Origin: Marinomonas colpomeniae
GTDB taxonomy: Bacteria; Pseudomonadota; Gammaproteobacteria; Pseudomonadales; Marinomonadaceae
Assembly (NCBI RefSeq): GCF_014803385.1
Contig: NZ_JACYFC010000009.1
Span: forward strand, 1 to 41,956
DNA: 41,956 bases
Direction of reading: 5' to 3'
Below the pieces are notes generated by a model. It worked only from the letters and a program-made list of their open reading frames with translations. It was not told where the DNA came from and did no database searches. Below are positions 1 through 9,154 of this stretch, piece after piece. Each line of letters opens with the position of its first letter. Within the stretch, counting starts at the first letter, position 1. The position numbers and the translations under genes are program-made.

Positions 1-153
1 CGAGGGCGTATATTAAGGATCTACAGATTTTGTGCAACCCTTTTAACGAAAAAAGACCAATTAATAGCGTTTAATTCGTAAAAGAGTAAGGATCGATCAA
101 TTAACAAACAACAAAAAGACTAAATCGATCACTTACCCATCAACAATTAATCA

Positions 154-1017
154 TTAAAGCTCTTTTTTAATACTACTCCAATCTACATTAGGAGAACTAA
201 GACCATGCCTACCTGCATAACCGGAGCTTTTCGGCTCCTCCCAACCCTCTAAGGATGAAGGCTCTAATTTATATATCTCCACTTCTAAAGGGTGACAAGT
301 AGATAGTGGATCTTTTGCGTCAGGGCCCCACAAATCAACAGACAAATCTCCACCAGGGCAGCACGATAAAGCACACAATAGATCCATCTCTGCAAAAAAC
401 TCTAAATAATCTCCTTTCTTTGCAGGGCAAGCTTTCATGAAATACTTATCTTCATCATTAAGACCAGTACACTGAAAAACATTCAAAACATCATGCACAT
501 CAAATTCAGTCAAGCCAAAAGGAATTACGGCTCTAACTAGGTTTGAATGACAGTGAAAATCGAAATCCTCACCAGTTAAGAGTTTATTAACGTAAGGATC
601 GCAACGCGTTCCCAATAAATCATGAACTCTACCGCCCTCAGCATCCTGACCGTAATCAGCAAGAGTGTCGTCTATTATCGTTGCCATTGGGCGAAGAAAT
701 GGCAAGGTCGACCAAAGGCGATCATAGGTACTAACATGAGCACTTTGCAATTGACGAGTACGAGATGCCCACATACGTTCACGAGGATCATGTTTATTCC
801 ACATATTGAAATCCCCTACCTGTGGCCCTTCAGACACACGAATACGGAAAACATGCCCAGCTGGAACTTCCCAAGCCTCTCCTGAACGCATAGAGACTTT
901 AATAGTATTAACCAATGTTCGCTTAACAGCACCCTCTTTTAAAGAACTATAGAATGCCTTATCTACAGCTAATTTTGACCCAGGACCTGCTCTGTACGCG
1001 GCTTCCACATTACTCAT
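154..1017 (-). CDS. DUF1989 / urea carboxylase-associated family protein
   Basis: A 287-residue soluble protein that reads as a complete DUF1989 domain. Characteristic stretches are GDFNMWNKHDPRERMWASRT near residue 70, CDPYVN and FHCHSNLVRA in the middle, and ALSCCPGGDLS near residue 220. Family knowledge: DUF1989 proteins accompany urea or guanidine carboxylases, and two members form carboxyguanidine deiminase. No carboxylase, allophanate hydrolase or transporter lies beside this gene, so its substrate is unknown. The ATG at 1017 is preferred over the GTG one codon upstream because GGAG sits six bases before it. It is divergent from the LysR gene starting at 1124, which is its likely regulator by position. 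Family assignment is firm; function is not. Confidence 0.8.
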   Translation of the reverse strand: MSNVEAAYRAGPGSKLAVDKAFYSSLKEGAVKRTLVNTIKVSMRSGEAWEVPAGHVFRIRVSEGPQVGDFNMWNKHDPRERMWASRTRQLQSAHVSTYDRLWSTLPFLRPMATIIDDTLADYGQDAEGGRVHDLLGTRCDPYVNKLLTGEDFDFHCHSNLVRAVIPFGLTEFDVHDVLNVFQCTGLNDEDKYFMKACPAKKGDYLEFFAEMDLLCALSCCPGGDLSVDLWGPDAKDPLSTCHPLEVEIYKLEPSSLEGWEEPKSSGYAGRHGLSSPNVDWSSIKKEL

Positions 1018-1123
1018 CACTAACTCCAGTTTATTTAATATTTGACTTAGGGTAGTTAAAGTGGAAACTCAAATAAAATGACATTATTTAAAAATACATG
1101 ACAAAAATTAATGAGAGTTCATA

Positions 1124-1969
1124 ATGGGACACCCATATACCGCTTTACACACGTTTCATCTCGTCGTTCGCTTCCAAAGCTTAAAACACACTGCGGATCA
1201 CCTGCATTTAACAGAATCTGCTGTAAGCCATCAAATTAAGCGCTTAGAAGCACAATTGGGCTACACCTTATTTTATAAATCAGGCAGACAACTTAAAACG
1301 ACACCAGAAGGAAAGCGATTATCCTCGGAACTGTCTGCTTCTTTCGATCATATCGACCAAATACTATCTGAACCAAAAAACACCATTCACAATACGATCA
1401 CTCTTTATTGCCTACCGTCATTAATAGAATTCTGGCTACTTCCTCGATTATTAAAATTTAAGGAAGCACACCCTAATTATGAACTTGTTATTAAATATCA
1501 CTCTTCATCTCCAGACTATTTGGATGAACACAGCTTGCGCATAGGAAGTCACGAAAAAGAAGGCCCTACACCTTATATACGTTCAAAAATTTTGTCTGGT
1601 GAAACGATCCCTGTATGCAGCCCAATTTACATGAATCAACAGCACGTTTTTTCCAGTAAAGATTTATTAGAAACAGACTTATTACACGACCACACAGAAG
1701 AAGGCTGGAGAAATTGGTTTGCTCTTCAAGGCCTTACTTTGAATAAACCAACTCAACTTATCTATGAAGATTTTCACCTCTTAAAAATGGCCACTATCGC
1801 AGCGCAAGGGGTTGCTCTATGTCCAGAAGCGCTCATTCAAGAAGATTTAAAGAACGGAACACTAATCGCACTTTCTACTAAGAAAAGTAATATCGGTCAC
1901 TACTATGCCATTGAACAAAATAAGTACGCTCACTCCAGTATCAATACATTAGCTAAGTACCTTACTTGA
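1124..1969 (+). CDS. LysR-family transcriptional regulator (GcvA-like)
   Basis: A 281-residue LysR-type regulator. The N-terminal winged helix-turn-helix covers about residues 1-60 (ALHTFHLVVRFQSLKHTADH, then LTESAVSHQIKRLEAQLG). A periplasmic-binding-protein-like effector domain follows from about residue 90. The pattern resembles the GcvA branch. The gene is divergent from the DUF1989 gene, with about 106 bp between the starts, the usual arrangement for a LysR regulator and its target. The inducer cannot be read from sequence. Its stop lies only four bases before the duplicated purL terminator and truncated purL copy, so this gene marks the left edge of that rearrangement. Confidence 0.85.
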   Translation: MGHPYTALHTFHLVVRFQSLKHTADHLHLTESAVSHQIKRLEAQLGYTLFYKSGRQLKTTPEGKRLSSELSASFDHIDQILSEPKNTIHNTITLYCLPSLIEFWLLPRLLKFKEAHPNYELVIKYHSSSPDYLDEHSLRIGSHEKEGPTPYIRSKILSGETIPVCSPIYMNQQHVFSSKDLLETDLLHDHTEEGWRNWFALQGLTLNKPTQLIYEDFHLLKMATIAAQGVALCPEALIQEDLKNGTLIALSTKKSNIGHYYAIEQNKYAHSSINTLAKYLT

Positions 1970-1973
1970 AACA

Positions 1974-2009
1974 AAAAGGCCTTCTAATCTTTCGTTTAGG
2001 AGGCCTTTT
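1974..2009. terminator. Bidirectional hairpin terminator, duplicate of the purL terminator
   Basis: An imperfect inverted repeat AAAAGGCCTTCTAA / TTAGGAGGCCTTTT with a seven-to-eight-base loop, flanked by A and T runs. It would terminate both the LysR gene (+) and the truncated purL copy (-). It is nearly identical to the hairpin at 5080-5113 beyond full-length purL, so the duplication includes the terminator. Confidence 0.75.
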
Positions 2010-2031
2010 AAAAACAGTCGTTAGCTAACTA

Positions 2032-2684
2032 TCAACCCAACCATTTTCTCGCATTTTGGAACAAGCGCAACCAAGGAGCCTGCTCTTGCCATTCGTCTGG
2101 GTGCCAACTATGTTGAACCGTACGATAAACACGCTCTGGATGAGGCATCATGATTGGCATTCTTGAACCTTCCATTCCCGCCAACAAGATAGAGTTCGAT
2201 TTCTGAACTTCCACCTGAACCAGACGCCCCTCAAACTGAGCCGATTCATTACGAACAAACTTCGGCCAATGCTCAGTACCAGGAATCAACTCATGCAGAG
2301 TTGATAGCATTTGACAACCATTACACACACCTAAAGTGAATGTATCTTCACGCTTGAAGAAAGATTCAAATTGATCACGAGCAACTGGATTGAAAAGAAT
2401 AGATTTAGCCCACCCCTCCCCAGCACCTAATACGTCACCGTATGAGAAACCACCACAAGCAACTAATCCATTGAACTCATCAAGCTTGGTTCGACCAGAA
2501 AGAATGTCGCTCATATGATCATCAACGGGTACAAAACCGACTTTATGGAAAGCAGCAGCCATTTCCACATGACCATTAACACCCTGTTCACGTAATACTG
2601 CAATTTTAGGCCTCTTACTTGATCCAACAAAAGGCAATGTAATGTCTTCATTAATATCAAATGTCAGCTCTGTCGATAAACCAG
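2032..2684 (-). pseudogene. Truncated, internally deleted duplicate of the purL 3' end
   Basis: A 3'-terminal fragment of purL reading nearly identically to the C-terminal glutaminase domain of the full gene at 5138-9037. By eye there are about nine substitutions over roughly 650 aligned bases, seven of them in the last 170 bp near the fusion end. Relative to the parent it lacks 192 bp in frame (equivalent to 5258-5449, 64 codons), starting at the conserved AHGEG. The nucleophile motif GVCNGCQ and the distal PHPER motif remain. Homology stops at 2684, equivalent to 5982. The synthetase domains are absent. The open frame starts at a TTG in fused sequence, with no clear ribosome site. A recent non-functional duplicate is most likely; a free-standing amidotransferase fragment is possible but unlikely. 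Confidence 0.85.
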
Positions 2685-3211
2685 AATTGTGGCCCAATTA
2701 CTAACACTCGCGCGTTTGGCAAATAAGACGGTGGAGAAGACTTACCAAGATAGTCATGTATTAAAAGAAACCCGATAGTTTCTTGCAGAGCTGATGCCAC
2801 TGGCATGGACTAAAACAGTGGATATCATGCGGTTTTGTCCACAGAAAGAATCTGAAAAATGAATTTACCCGATGTTGTCCGGCTATTTAGACACGTTATT
2901 ACAGAATTTAGTGAGTAATGCGATAAAGTTTCCCACTACACAGAGTGTGATAGAAGTGCATGTACAACAAACCGATCCGGAATTCATCCTAACCGTAGTT
3001 GACATGGCCGTCGCGTCGATGCCGCAACAAAGCAAAGATTGGTCGAGCGGCTCTACCGTAAAGGAATAGAGTTTGGGGCTGGATTAGGCCTTTCAATCGT
3101 ACAAAAAGTGTCTCTATTGTATTCAGGAGTATTGCTCTTGAAGACACACCCGCTAGTGGGTTTACGGTGATCGTCATCCTGAGGAAAAACATTAAAAAGT
3201 ATCATTATTAG
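2683..3211 (+). pseudogene. Decayed sensor histidine kinase (QseC/PmrB-like), C-terminal remnant
   Basis: Reading from 2683 gives [13 protein letters not shown] (end of the dimerisation helix), then LAELMPLAWTKTVDI, the N-box LLQNLVSNAIKF near 2900 and FILTVVD of the ATPase domain. In-frame stops occur at 2776 (TAG) and 2860 (TGA). A frameshift around 3010-3020 moves the reading to KQRLVERLYRKGIEFGAGLGLSIVQ (the G2 box). A second shift around 3110-3150 leads to SGFTVIVILRKN and the stop at 3209. The N-terminal sensor and phosphoacceptor histidine regions are missing: upstream sequence is the purL duplicate. Its tail overlaps the 3' end of the opposite-strand LysR gene. The gene is clearly dead. 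Confidence 0.85.
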
Positions 3212-4121
3212 ATGTATAAACGTCCCAATACGGACGATCACTTTCCAACTTTTCGATTATAAAGTCTAAGAAAACACGTACTTTTGCTGGCAAATGACGT
3301 CGTTCAGGAAATACGGCATAAAAATGATGCAGCGGGAGAGTATAACCCGTTAAAAGAGGAATGAGCCTTCCCTTCATAATATCTTGACCAACAACAAAGG
3401 TTGGGATTTTAGCGATACCGAGCCCTGCTAACGCGGCTTCTTGTAATGCTTCACTGTTGTTGGCTTGATAGTTACCATCAATCTTGGCTTTGTGTGTTTC
3501 GTCGTTTCGATGAAATACCCATTCATTACTGTTGTAATCGTAAGCAAAACGGACGCAGTTATGGGCCATTAAATCTGCTGGAAAAGTCGGCGCTCCACAC
3601 CGTTTTATATACTCAGGAGAGGCACAAACAACACTCCGGCAAGAAACTAATCGACGCGCAATTAATGTTGAATCTTGCATTTCTCCTGCTCTAATCGCGA
3701 TGTCAAAACCACCTTCTACTAAATCAATTTTTTTATCATCCATCAACATATTGAGTCTGATGTCAGGGTAATGGGTTAAAAAACTTGTCACCAGAGGGGC
3801 CAAATGCAAGCGACCAAATGACATGGGAGTACTGATTTTTAATGTTCCCTTAGGCTTACCTTGTAATTGAGTCACCGAATCAACGCCTTGAGACGCTGCG
3901 GTGATTGCCTGAAGCGCATAGTGAAAATACTGTTCACCTGCTTCCGTTAAACTGAGTTTTCTCGTTGTACGATGTAGTAGCTTTACGCCCAAGGTATTTT
4001 CTAACACGCTTATGCGCTTACTAACCGCCGATTTACTGGTGCCAAGGTGTTCTGCCGCTTTTGAAAAACTGCCATTTTCTACGACCGCAACAAAAACTGG
4101 AATGGCTGAAAACGTGTCCAT
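3192..4121 (-). CDS. LysR-family transcriptional regulator
   Basis: A 309-residue LysR-type regulator. The DNA-binding domain is at residues 1-60 (PVFVAVVENGSFSKAAEHLG, TSKSAVSKRISVLENTLGVK, then LLHRTTRKLSLTEAG). The effector domain starts near residue 90 (GTLKISTPMSFGRLHLAP). The HRTTR pattern is typical of the large subgroup that includes AaeR and DsdC relatives. It is divergent from the nitroreductase gene at 4289, with a perfect inverted repeat in the space between, so it probably controls that gene. The C-terminus runs over the tail of the dead kinase gene, and its last residues may have been altered by that rearrangement. Confidence 0.85.
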   Translation of the reverse strand: MDTFSAIPVFVAVVENGSFSKAAEHLGTSKSAVSKRISVLENTLGVKLLHRTTRKLSLTEAGEQYFHYALQAITAASQGVDSVTQLQGKPKGTLKISTPMSFGRLHLAPLVTSFLTHYPDIRLNMLMDDKKIDLVEGGFDIAIRAGEMQDSTLIARRLVSCRSVVCASPEYIKRCGAPTFPADLMAHNCVRFAYDYNSNEWVFHRNDETHKAKIDGNYQANNSEALQEAALAGLGIAKIPTFVVGQDIMKGRLIPLLTGYTLPLHHFYAVFPERRHLPAKVRVFLDFIIEKLESDRPYWDVYTSNNDTF

Positions 4122-4223
4122 ATAATGACTGCTTAGTTATTACTGTTGAATTAAACTCTACAATTAGTTTCTTTTAAGTCGGTTTATTAGTCAATTGAAA
4201 ACAATGTAAAGTTCTCCTTAGCG

Positions 4224-4246
4224 TATCACTCTTCTTAAGAGTGATA
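4224..4246. promoter_or_regulatory. Perfect 10-bp inverted repeat between lysR and the nitroreductase gene
   Basis: TATCACTCTT-CTT-AAGAGTGATA is a perfect dyad of ten-base arms around three bases, 43 bp before the nitroreductase start and 102 bp before the LysR start. Neither side has the T-tract of an intrinsic terminator. A protein-binding operator or a leader hairpin is more likely. Which protein binds it is unknown. Confidence 0.5.
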
Positions 4247-4288
4247 AAAATGAAACTTGGGCTTAAATAATAAAGGTAAGGAAATAGC

Positions 4289-4909
4289 ATGAATATCTTC
4301 CAAGCAATTGAGCAACGTCGAGCGGTTAAGCATTATCAAACCAATAAAAAAATGTCAGAAATGGATTTTAAAACGTTAATGGATTCGGTGTTACTTTCTC
4401 CAACGTCTTATAATATTCAACACTGGCGTTTTATACGAGTGACGGACGTTGACCAAAGGGAAAAACTAAAAGACGCGGCTTGGGGGCAAGCTCAAGTGTC
4501 TGAAGCTGCTGAACTATTGGTGTTATGTGCGGATGTAAATGCGTGGAAGGATCGTCCTGAACGATACGTAGCAAACAGCCCTAAAGACACTCAGGATATG
4601 CTACTGCCAATGATTCACAATTTTTATCATGAGAAAGAACAGACACAACGAGACGAAGCCATGCGTTCATGTGGCATTGCTGCTCAAACTATGATGCTAG
4701 CAGCGAAAGGTCTTGGCTACGATTCCTGCCCTATGGTGGGTTTTGATCGTGATAAAGTCGCGGAATTAATTTGCCTTCCTGACAAACATGTTATTGCGAT
4801 GATGATAGCGATTGGTCACGCTGAAAAAGCCGCTTACCCGAGAGCGGGGCAACTGCCGTTGTCTGAAGTACTTATGGAAAACCAATTTCATCCATCAAAT
4901 GCTGAGTAG
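4289..4909 (+). CDS. Nitroreductase-family flavoprotein
   Basis: A 206-residue FMN-dependent nitroreductase-family protein. The N-terminal FMN-binding motif QRRAVKHYQ is at residues 9-17, SPTSYNIQHWRFIRV at about 37-51, and the C-terminal GLGYDSCPMVGFD plus IAIGHAEK segment completes the fold. Family knowledge: such enzymes reduce quinones or nitro compounds with NAD(P)H, often under LysR or MarR control. The best start is ATG 4289, with AAGGTAAGGA a few bases upstream. It is divergent from the LysR gene. No terminator follows; the 8-bp tandem repeat begins five bases after the stop. The physiological substrate is unknown. Confidence 0.85.
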   Translation: MNIFQAIEQRRAVKHYQTNKKMSEMDFKTLMDSVLLSPTSYNIQHWRFIRVTDVDQREKLKDAAWGQAQVSEAAELLVLCADVNAWKDRPERYVANSPKDTQDMLLPMIHNFYHEKEQTQRDEAMRSCGIAAQTMMLAAKGLGYDSCPMVGFDRDKVAELICLPDKHVIAMMIAIGHAEKAAYPRAGQLPLSEVLMENQFHPSNAE

Positions 4910-4913
4910 CTTT

Positions 4914-5001
4914 TTCTTAAATTCTTAAATTCTTAAATTCTTAAATTCTTAAATTCTTAAATTCTTAAATTCTTAAATTCTTAAATTCTTAAATTCTTAA
5001 A
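4914..5001. repeat. Tandem octamer array, 11 perfect TTCTTAAA units
   Basis: Eleven uninterrupted copies of TTCTTAAA (88 bp) start five bases after the nitroreductase stop codon and end before the purL terminator. Perfect octamer arrays of this length are uncommon in bacterial chromosomes outside phase-variable loci. It lies in the 3' untranslated region between two convergent genes, so length changes would not alter a reading frame. Confidence 0.95.
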
Positions 5002-5079
5002 ATAATAATATTCGATTAATAAGCGATCAAAAAACTACAACATAAATACATTCGTCAATTCGGCTTATTAAAAACCCAA

Positions 5080-5113
5080 AAAAGCCTTCTAATCTTTCGA
5101 TTAGAAGGCTTTT
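5080..5113. terminator. purL bidirectional terminator
   Basis: A perfect 14-bp stem AAAAGCCTTCTAAT / ATTAGAAGGCTTTT with loop CTTTCG lies 24 bp beyond the purL stop. On the minus strand the hairpin is followed by T-rich sequence. It could also stop plus-strand transcription coming from the nitroreductase gene. Confidence 0.9.
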
Positions 5114-5982
5114 AAAAAAACAGTCATTAAATCACTATTAACCCAACCATTTTCTCGCATTTTGGAACAAACGCAACCAAGGAGCCTGCTCTTGCCATTC
5201 GTCTGGGTGCCAACTATGCTGAACCGTACGATAAACACGCTCTGGATGAGGCATCATAATAGTCACTCGACCATCTTCTGATGTTAACCCTGTTACACCC
5301 TCTGCTGAACCATTTGGGTTAAACGGATAACGCTCTGTCGCTTGCCCGTAGTTATCTACATAGCGAAGTGCTATTTGAGCAGATTTCGCCAATGCGGCGA
5401 TATCACCTTCATTGCGATATTCCGTTTGACCTTCACCATGAGCCACCGCGATTGGCATTCTTGAACCTTCCATTCCCGCCAACAAGATAGAGTTCGATTT
5501 CTGAACTTCCACCTGAACCAGACGCCCCTCAAACTGAGCCGATTCATTACGAACAAACTTCGGCCAATGCTCAGTACCAGGAATCAACTCATGCAGAGTT
5601 GATAGCATTTGACAACCATTACACACACCTAAAGTGAATGTATCTTCACGCTTGAAGAAAGATTCAAATTGATCACGAGCAACTGGATTGAAAAGAATAG
5701 ATTTAGCCCACCCCTCCCCAGCACCTAATACGTCACCGTATGAGAAACCACCACAAGCAACTAATCCATTGAACTCATCAAGCTTGGTTCGACCAGAAAG
5801 AATGTCGCTCATATGAACATCAACAGGTACAAAACCGGCTTTATGGAAAGCAGCAGCCATTTCCACATGACCATTAACACCCTGTTCACGTAATACTGCA
5901 ATTTTAGGCTTCTTACTTGATCCAACAAAAGGCAAGGTAATGTCTTCATTAATATCAAATGTCAGCTCTGCCGACAAACCAG
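5080..5982 (-). repeat. Direct repeat of purL 3' end plus terminator (copy 2, parental)
   Basis: The parental counterpart of 1973-2684, inside intact purL and its terminator. It contains the 192 bp (5258-5449) missing from copy 1. Confidence 0.85.
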
Positions 5983-8900
5983 GATCTTTTGCATCCAACA
6001 AGCTATCAAACTCTTGCTGAGCAGAATCAGGATTATCACGTAATGCCTGAATACGATAGCTTGTTTCAGACCAAACGCGATGCCAGTTAATACGAGTTTC
6101 TTCTAGCAGCACCTCTCCAGCCAGACGAATACGAATACTGTCATCACCAGATAATGTCGCAATAGGCAAAACAGAGACACCAACTTTTTGGTAAGCCGCA
6201 ATAATACCGGTTACATCAGATTCATTAACTTGAATAACCGCACCTAACTCTTCACTAAATAATGCAGGAGCAACTTGAGCGCGATTTAATGCAACCGCAT
6301 CAAGGTCGACATTTAACCCTAAATGGCTGGCAAACGACATTTCCGTTAATGTTGCAAACACACCACCGTCTGAACGGTCATGATAAGCGAGCAATTTACC
6401 TTCTGTATTTAGAATTTGTGTCGTATCAAAGAAACCAGCCAAAGCGGCAGCATCATCAACATCAGGCACTTGTTTTCCAAGTTTATTATAAACCTGAGCG
6501 ACAACAGAACCACCTAGGCGATTTTGACCCGCACCCAAATCGATTAACAATAAACGAGTATCGACTGATTTTTTCAATTCAGGCGTCAAGGTTTTACGTA
6601 CATCAGCTACTGGAGCAAATGCCGTAATAACTAAAGACAATGGAGAAGTAACAGCTTTTTCTTCGCCATCTTCTTTCCAGACAGTCTTCATTGACATAGA
6701 GTCTTTACCAACTGGAATCGCAATATCCAATGCTGGGCACAATTCCATACCCACTGCTTTTACAGTTTGGTAGAGTTTTTCGTCTTCACCTTCATGACCT
6801 GCTGCGGCCATCCAGTTTGCAGATAACTTAATGTTATTACGTTTAGTAATTTGCGCTGCTGCCAAATTAGTTAGCGCTTCACCAACTGCCATACGGCCAG
6901 ATGCTGGAGCATCAAGTAAAGCCATTGGTGTGCGTTCACCCATGGTCATCGCCTCACCTGTATAGCTTTCTAATGAGGATGTAGTTACCGCCACATCTGC
7001 AACAGGAACCTGCCAAGGCCCAACCATTTGGTCGCGAGCAACCATTCCAGTAATGGTTCTATCACCAATGGTAATAAGAAAGTTTTTACTTGCTACCGTT
7101 GGCAAACTTAGAACGCGTTTCGCCGCATCAGCAAGATCTACATCAACTGCAGTGAAATCATCGCCAAGAATGACAGCTTTGTTTCCTTCACGGTGCATTT
7201 TAGGTGCTTTACCGAATAATACAGACATTGGTAAATCAACAGGCTTGTTGCCGAAGTGGCCATCAGCCACTTCTAAATGAAGCTCTTCTTTTGCATCACC
7301 AACAATGGCAAAAGGGCAACGCTCACGCTCACAGATCGCAGTAAATTCATCAACACGATCAGGCGAAACGGCCATGACGTAGCGCTCTTGTGACTCGTTA
7401 CACCAAATTTCTAAAGGTGACATGCCAGGTTCATCATTTAGAACTTTACGTAAGTCAAAGTTTCCGCCGCGCTCACCATCCTTTACTAATTCAGGTAAAG
7501 CATTAGACAAGCCACCAGCACCCACATCATGAATGAAACTGATCGGGTTTTTATCACCAAGCTGCCAACAACGGTCAATTACTTCCTGACAACGACGCTC
7601 CATTTCTGGATTTCCACGCTGAACCGAAGCAAAATCAAGATCTTCATTGCCATCCGCAGACGCCATAGAAGACGCGGCACCACCACCAAGACCAATCAAC
7701 ATTGCAGGACCGCCAAGTACGATTAATTTCGCACCGACTTTAATTTCCTGTTTCTCAACATGATCACGGCGAATGTTGCCTAAACCACCCGCCAACATGA
7801 TTGGCTTGTGGTAACCACGCACTTCTTCTTGAGAAGCACCTTGAATTTTTTGTTCGTAAGTACGGAAGTAACCCAACAGATTTGGACGACCAAATTCGTT
7901 ATTAAACGCCGCGCCACCAATAGGACCTTCGATCATGATATCCAAAGGTGTCACGATACGTGAAGGTTTACCGTAATGACTTTCCCATGGCTGTACAAAG
8001 TTAGGGATTTTCAAATCAGATACGGTATAGCCGCTTAAGCCTGCTTTAGGTTTAGAGCCAATACCTGTTGCGCCTTCGTCGCGAATTTCACCACCAGAAC
8101 CCGTCGCTGCACCAGAAAAAGGTGAAATAGCCGTTGGGTGATTGTGAGTTTCAACCTTCATCAAGATATCAATGTGCTCTTGATTGAAATCGTATTCACG
8201 GTTATCTGGTGACGGATAAAAACGTCCACCAAAATGACCTTCCATTACAGCCGCATTGTCTTTATAAGCAGACAAGGTACCTTCAGGGTTATGTTCATGG
8301 GTATTCTTAATCATTTTAAACAAAGAACGTTCTTGCTCTTCGCCATCAATCGTCCAAGAAGCATTAAAAATCTTATGGCGACAATGTTCAGAGTTTGCCT
8401 GAGCAAACATCATTAACTCGATATCAATTGGGTTACGGCCCAATTCAATAAACGACTCAACAAGATAATCAATTTCGTCTTCCGCAAGAGCCAAACCTAG
8501 CGTTTGATTTGCCTCAACCAACGCAGCACGACCACCACTTAACACATCAACACTTGTCATTGGTGCTGGTTCTGCATGCAAAAACATACTGATTGCATCG
8601 CTCAATGCCGGGAGCACGCTTTCAGTCATACGATCATGCAGAATCGTGGACAACAGATCCAACTCTTCAAGCGACAAGGCTTTCGAGCTATGAATAAAGT
8701 ATTCCACACCACGCTCAACACGTGACACAGAAGACAATCCGCAATTATGAAGAATATCAGTTGCTTTCGATGACCAAGGTGAAATAGTTCCTAATCGAGG
8801 AACCACTAATACACTTTGATCAGATGAACGGACTTGGGAGGATTTAGGACCGTAGGCTAAAGCTCGCTGCAGAACAATATCTTGCTCAGTCGTAAGCGTT

Positions 8901-9037
8901 TGATTATCAACCAACTCCACAAAATGGAGAAATTGAGCATCCACATCGACAACCGATGGGACAGATGCTTGCATATTGGCTAGTAACTTTGCCTTGCGAA
9001 ACGCCGATAGCGCCGCAGAACCATGCAGGGTTAGCAT
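5138..9037 (-). CDS. purL: Phosphoribosylformylglycinamidine synthase (FGAM synthase)
   Basis: A 1299-residue large-type PurL, matching the roughly 1295 residues of the enterobacterial enzyme. It converts FGAR, glutamine and ATP to FGAM in cytosolic purine synthesis. An N-terminal linker region is followed by two synthetase halves ([18 protein letters not shown] near residue 207; [20 protein letters not shown] near 295; a second half around 650-1000). The C-terminal glutaminase domain carries the nucleophile motif GVCNGCQ near residue 1140 and the His-Glu pair in PHPER near 1265. It lies 117 bp downstream of tadA in the same orientation. In E. coli mltF separates these genes; it is absent here. 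A partial duplicate of its 3' end lies at 2032-2684. Confidence 0.98.
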   Translation of the reverse strand: MLTLHGSAALSAFRKAKLLANMQASVPSVVDVDAQFLHFVELVDNQTLTTEQDIVLQRALAYGPKSSQVRSSDQSVLVVPRLGTISPWSSKATDILHNCGLSSVSRVERGVEYFIHSSKALSLEELDLLSTILHDRMTESVLPALSDAISMFLHAEPAPMTSVDVLSGGRAALVEANQTLGLALAEDEIDYLVESFIELGRNPIDIELMMFAQANSEHCRHKIFNASWTIDGEEQERSLFKMIKNTHEHNPEGTLSAYKDNAAVMEGHFGGRFYPSPDNREYDFNQEHIDILMKVETHNHPTAISPFSGAATGSGGEIRDEGATGIGSKPKAGLSGYTVSDLKIPNFVQPWESHYGKPSRIVTPLDIMIEGPIGGAAFNNEFGRPNLLGYFRTYEQKIQGASQEEVRGYHKPIMLAGGLGNIRRDHVEKQEIKVGAKLIVLGGPAMLIGLGGGAASSMASADGNEDLDFASVQRGNPEMERRCQEVIDRCWQLGDKNPISFIHDVGAGGLSNALPELVKDGERGGNFDLRKVLNDEPGMSPLEIWCNESQERYVMAVSPDRVDEFTAICERERCPFAIVGDAKEELHLEVADGHFGNKPVDLPMSVLFGKAPKMHREGNKAVILGDDFTAVDVDLADAAKRVLSLPTVASKNFLITIGDRTITGMVARDQMVGPWQVPVADVAVTTSSLESYTGEAMTMGERTPMALLDAPASGRMAVGEALTNLAAAQITKRNNIKLSANWMAAAGHEGEDEKLYQTVKAVGMELCPALDIAIPVGKDSMSMKTVWKEDGEEKAVTSPLSLVITAFAPVADVRKTLTPELKKSVDTRLLLIDLGAGQNRLGGSVVAQVYNKLGKQVPDVDDAAALAGFFDTTQILNTEGKLLAYHDRSDGGVFATLTEMSFASHLGLNVDLDAVALNRAQVAPALFSEELGAVIQVNESDVTGIIAAYQKVGVSVLPIATLSGDDSIRIRLAGEVLLEETRINWHRVWSETSYRIQALRDNPDSAQQEFDSLLDAKDPGLSAELTFDINEDITLPFVGSSKKPKIAVLREQGVNGHVEMAAAFHKAGFVPVDVHMSDILSGRTKLDEFNGLVACGGFSYGDVLGAGEGWAKSILFNPVARDQFESFFKREDTFTLGVCNGCQMLSTLHELIPGTEHWPKFVRNESAQFEGRLVQVEVQKSNSILLAGMEGSRMPIAVAHGEGQTEYRNEGDIAALAKSAQIALRYVDNYGQATERYPFNPNGSAEGVTGLTSEDGRVTIMMPHPERVYRTVQHSWHPDEWQEQAPWLRLFQNARKWLG

Positions 9038-9154
9038 GTTTAGTGTTGCCTCACTTGGTAGTTTTGGGGGAAATGCCGGGGTATTTTAAATCAATGAGGT
9101 AAATAGAGGCCAGAAAAGTCTCAATTTTTTGTACAAATTAGCGCAAAAAATCGA

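Larger units (their letters stand above)
1973..2684 (-). repeat. Direct repeat of purL 3' end plus terminator (copy 1)
   Basis: This block matches 5080-5982 in the same orientation, about 98-99% identical apart from one 192-bp deletion, and includes the terminator hairpin. Together the two copies bracket 2685-5079, which holds a dead kinase gene, a LysR gene, a nitroreductase gene and an octamer array. The stretch 2152-2513 looked identical to its counterpart. Confidence 0.85.

Noticed and set aside
2872..3069. A 65-codon open frame that looks like a small ATPase-domain protein.
   Set aside because: It is one readable fragment of a larger kinase remnant with stops before it and frameshifts after it.
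5371..8416. Several open frames of 60-121 codons on both strands inside purL.
   Set aside because: They are out-of-frame shadows of purL with no ribosome sites or recognisable products.
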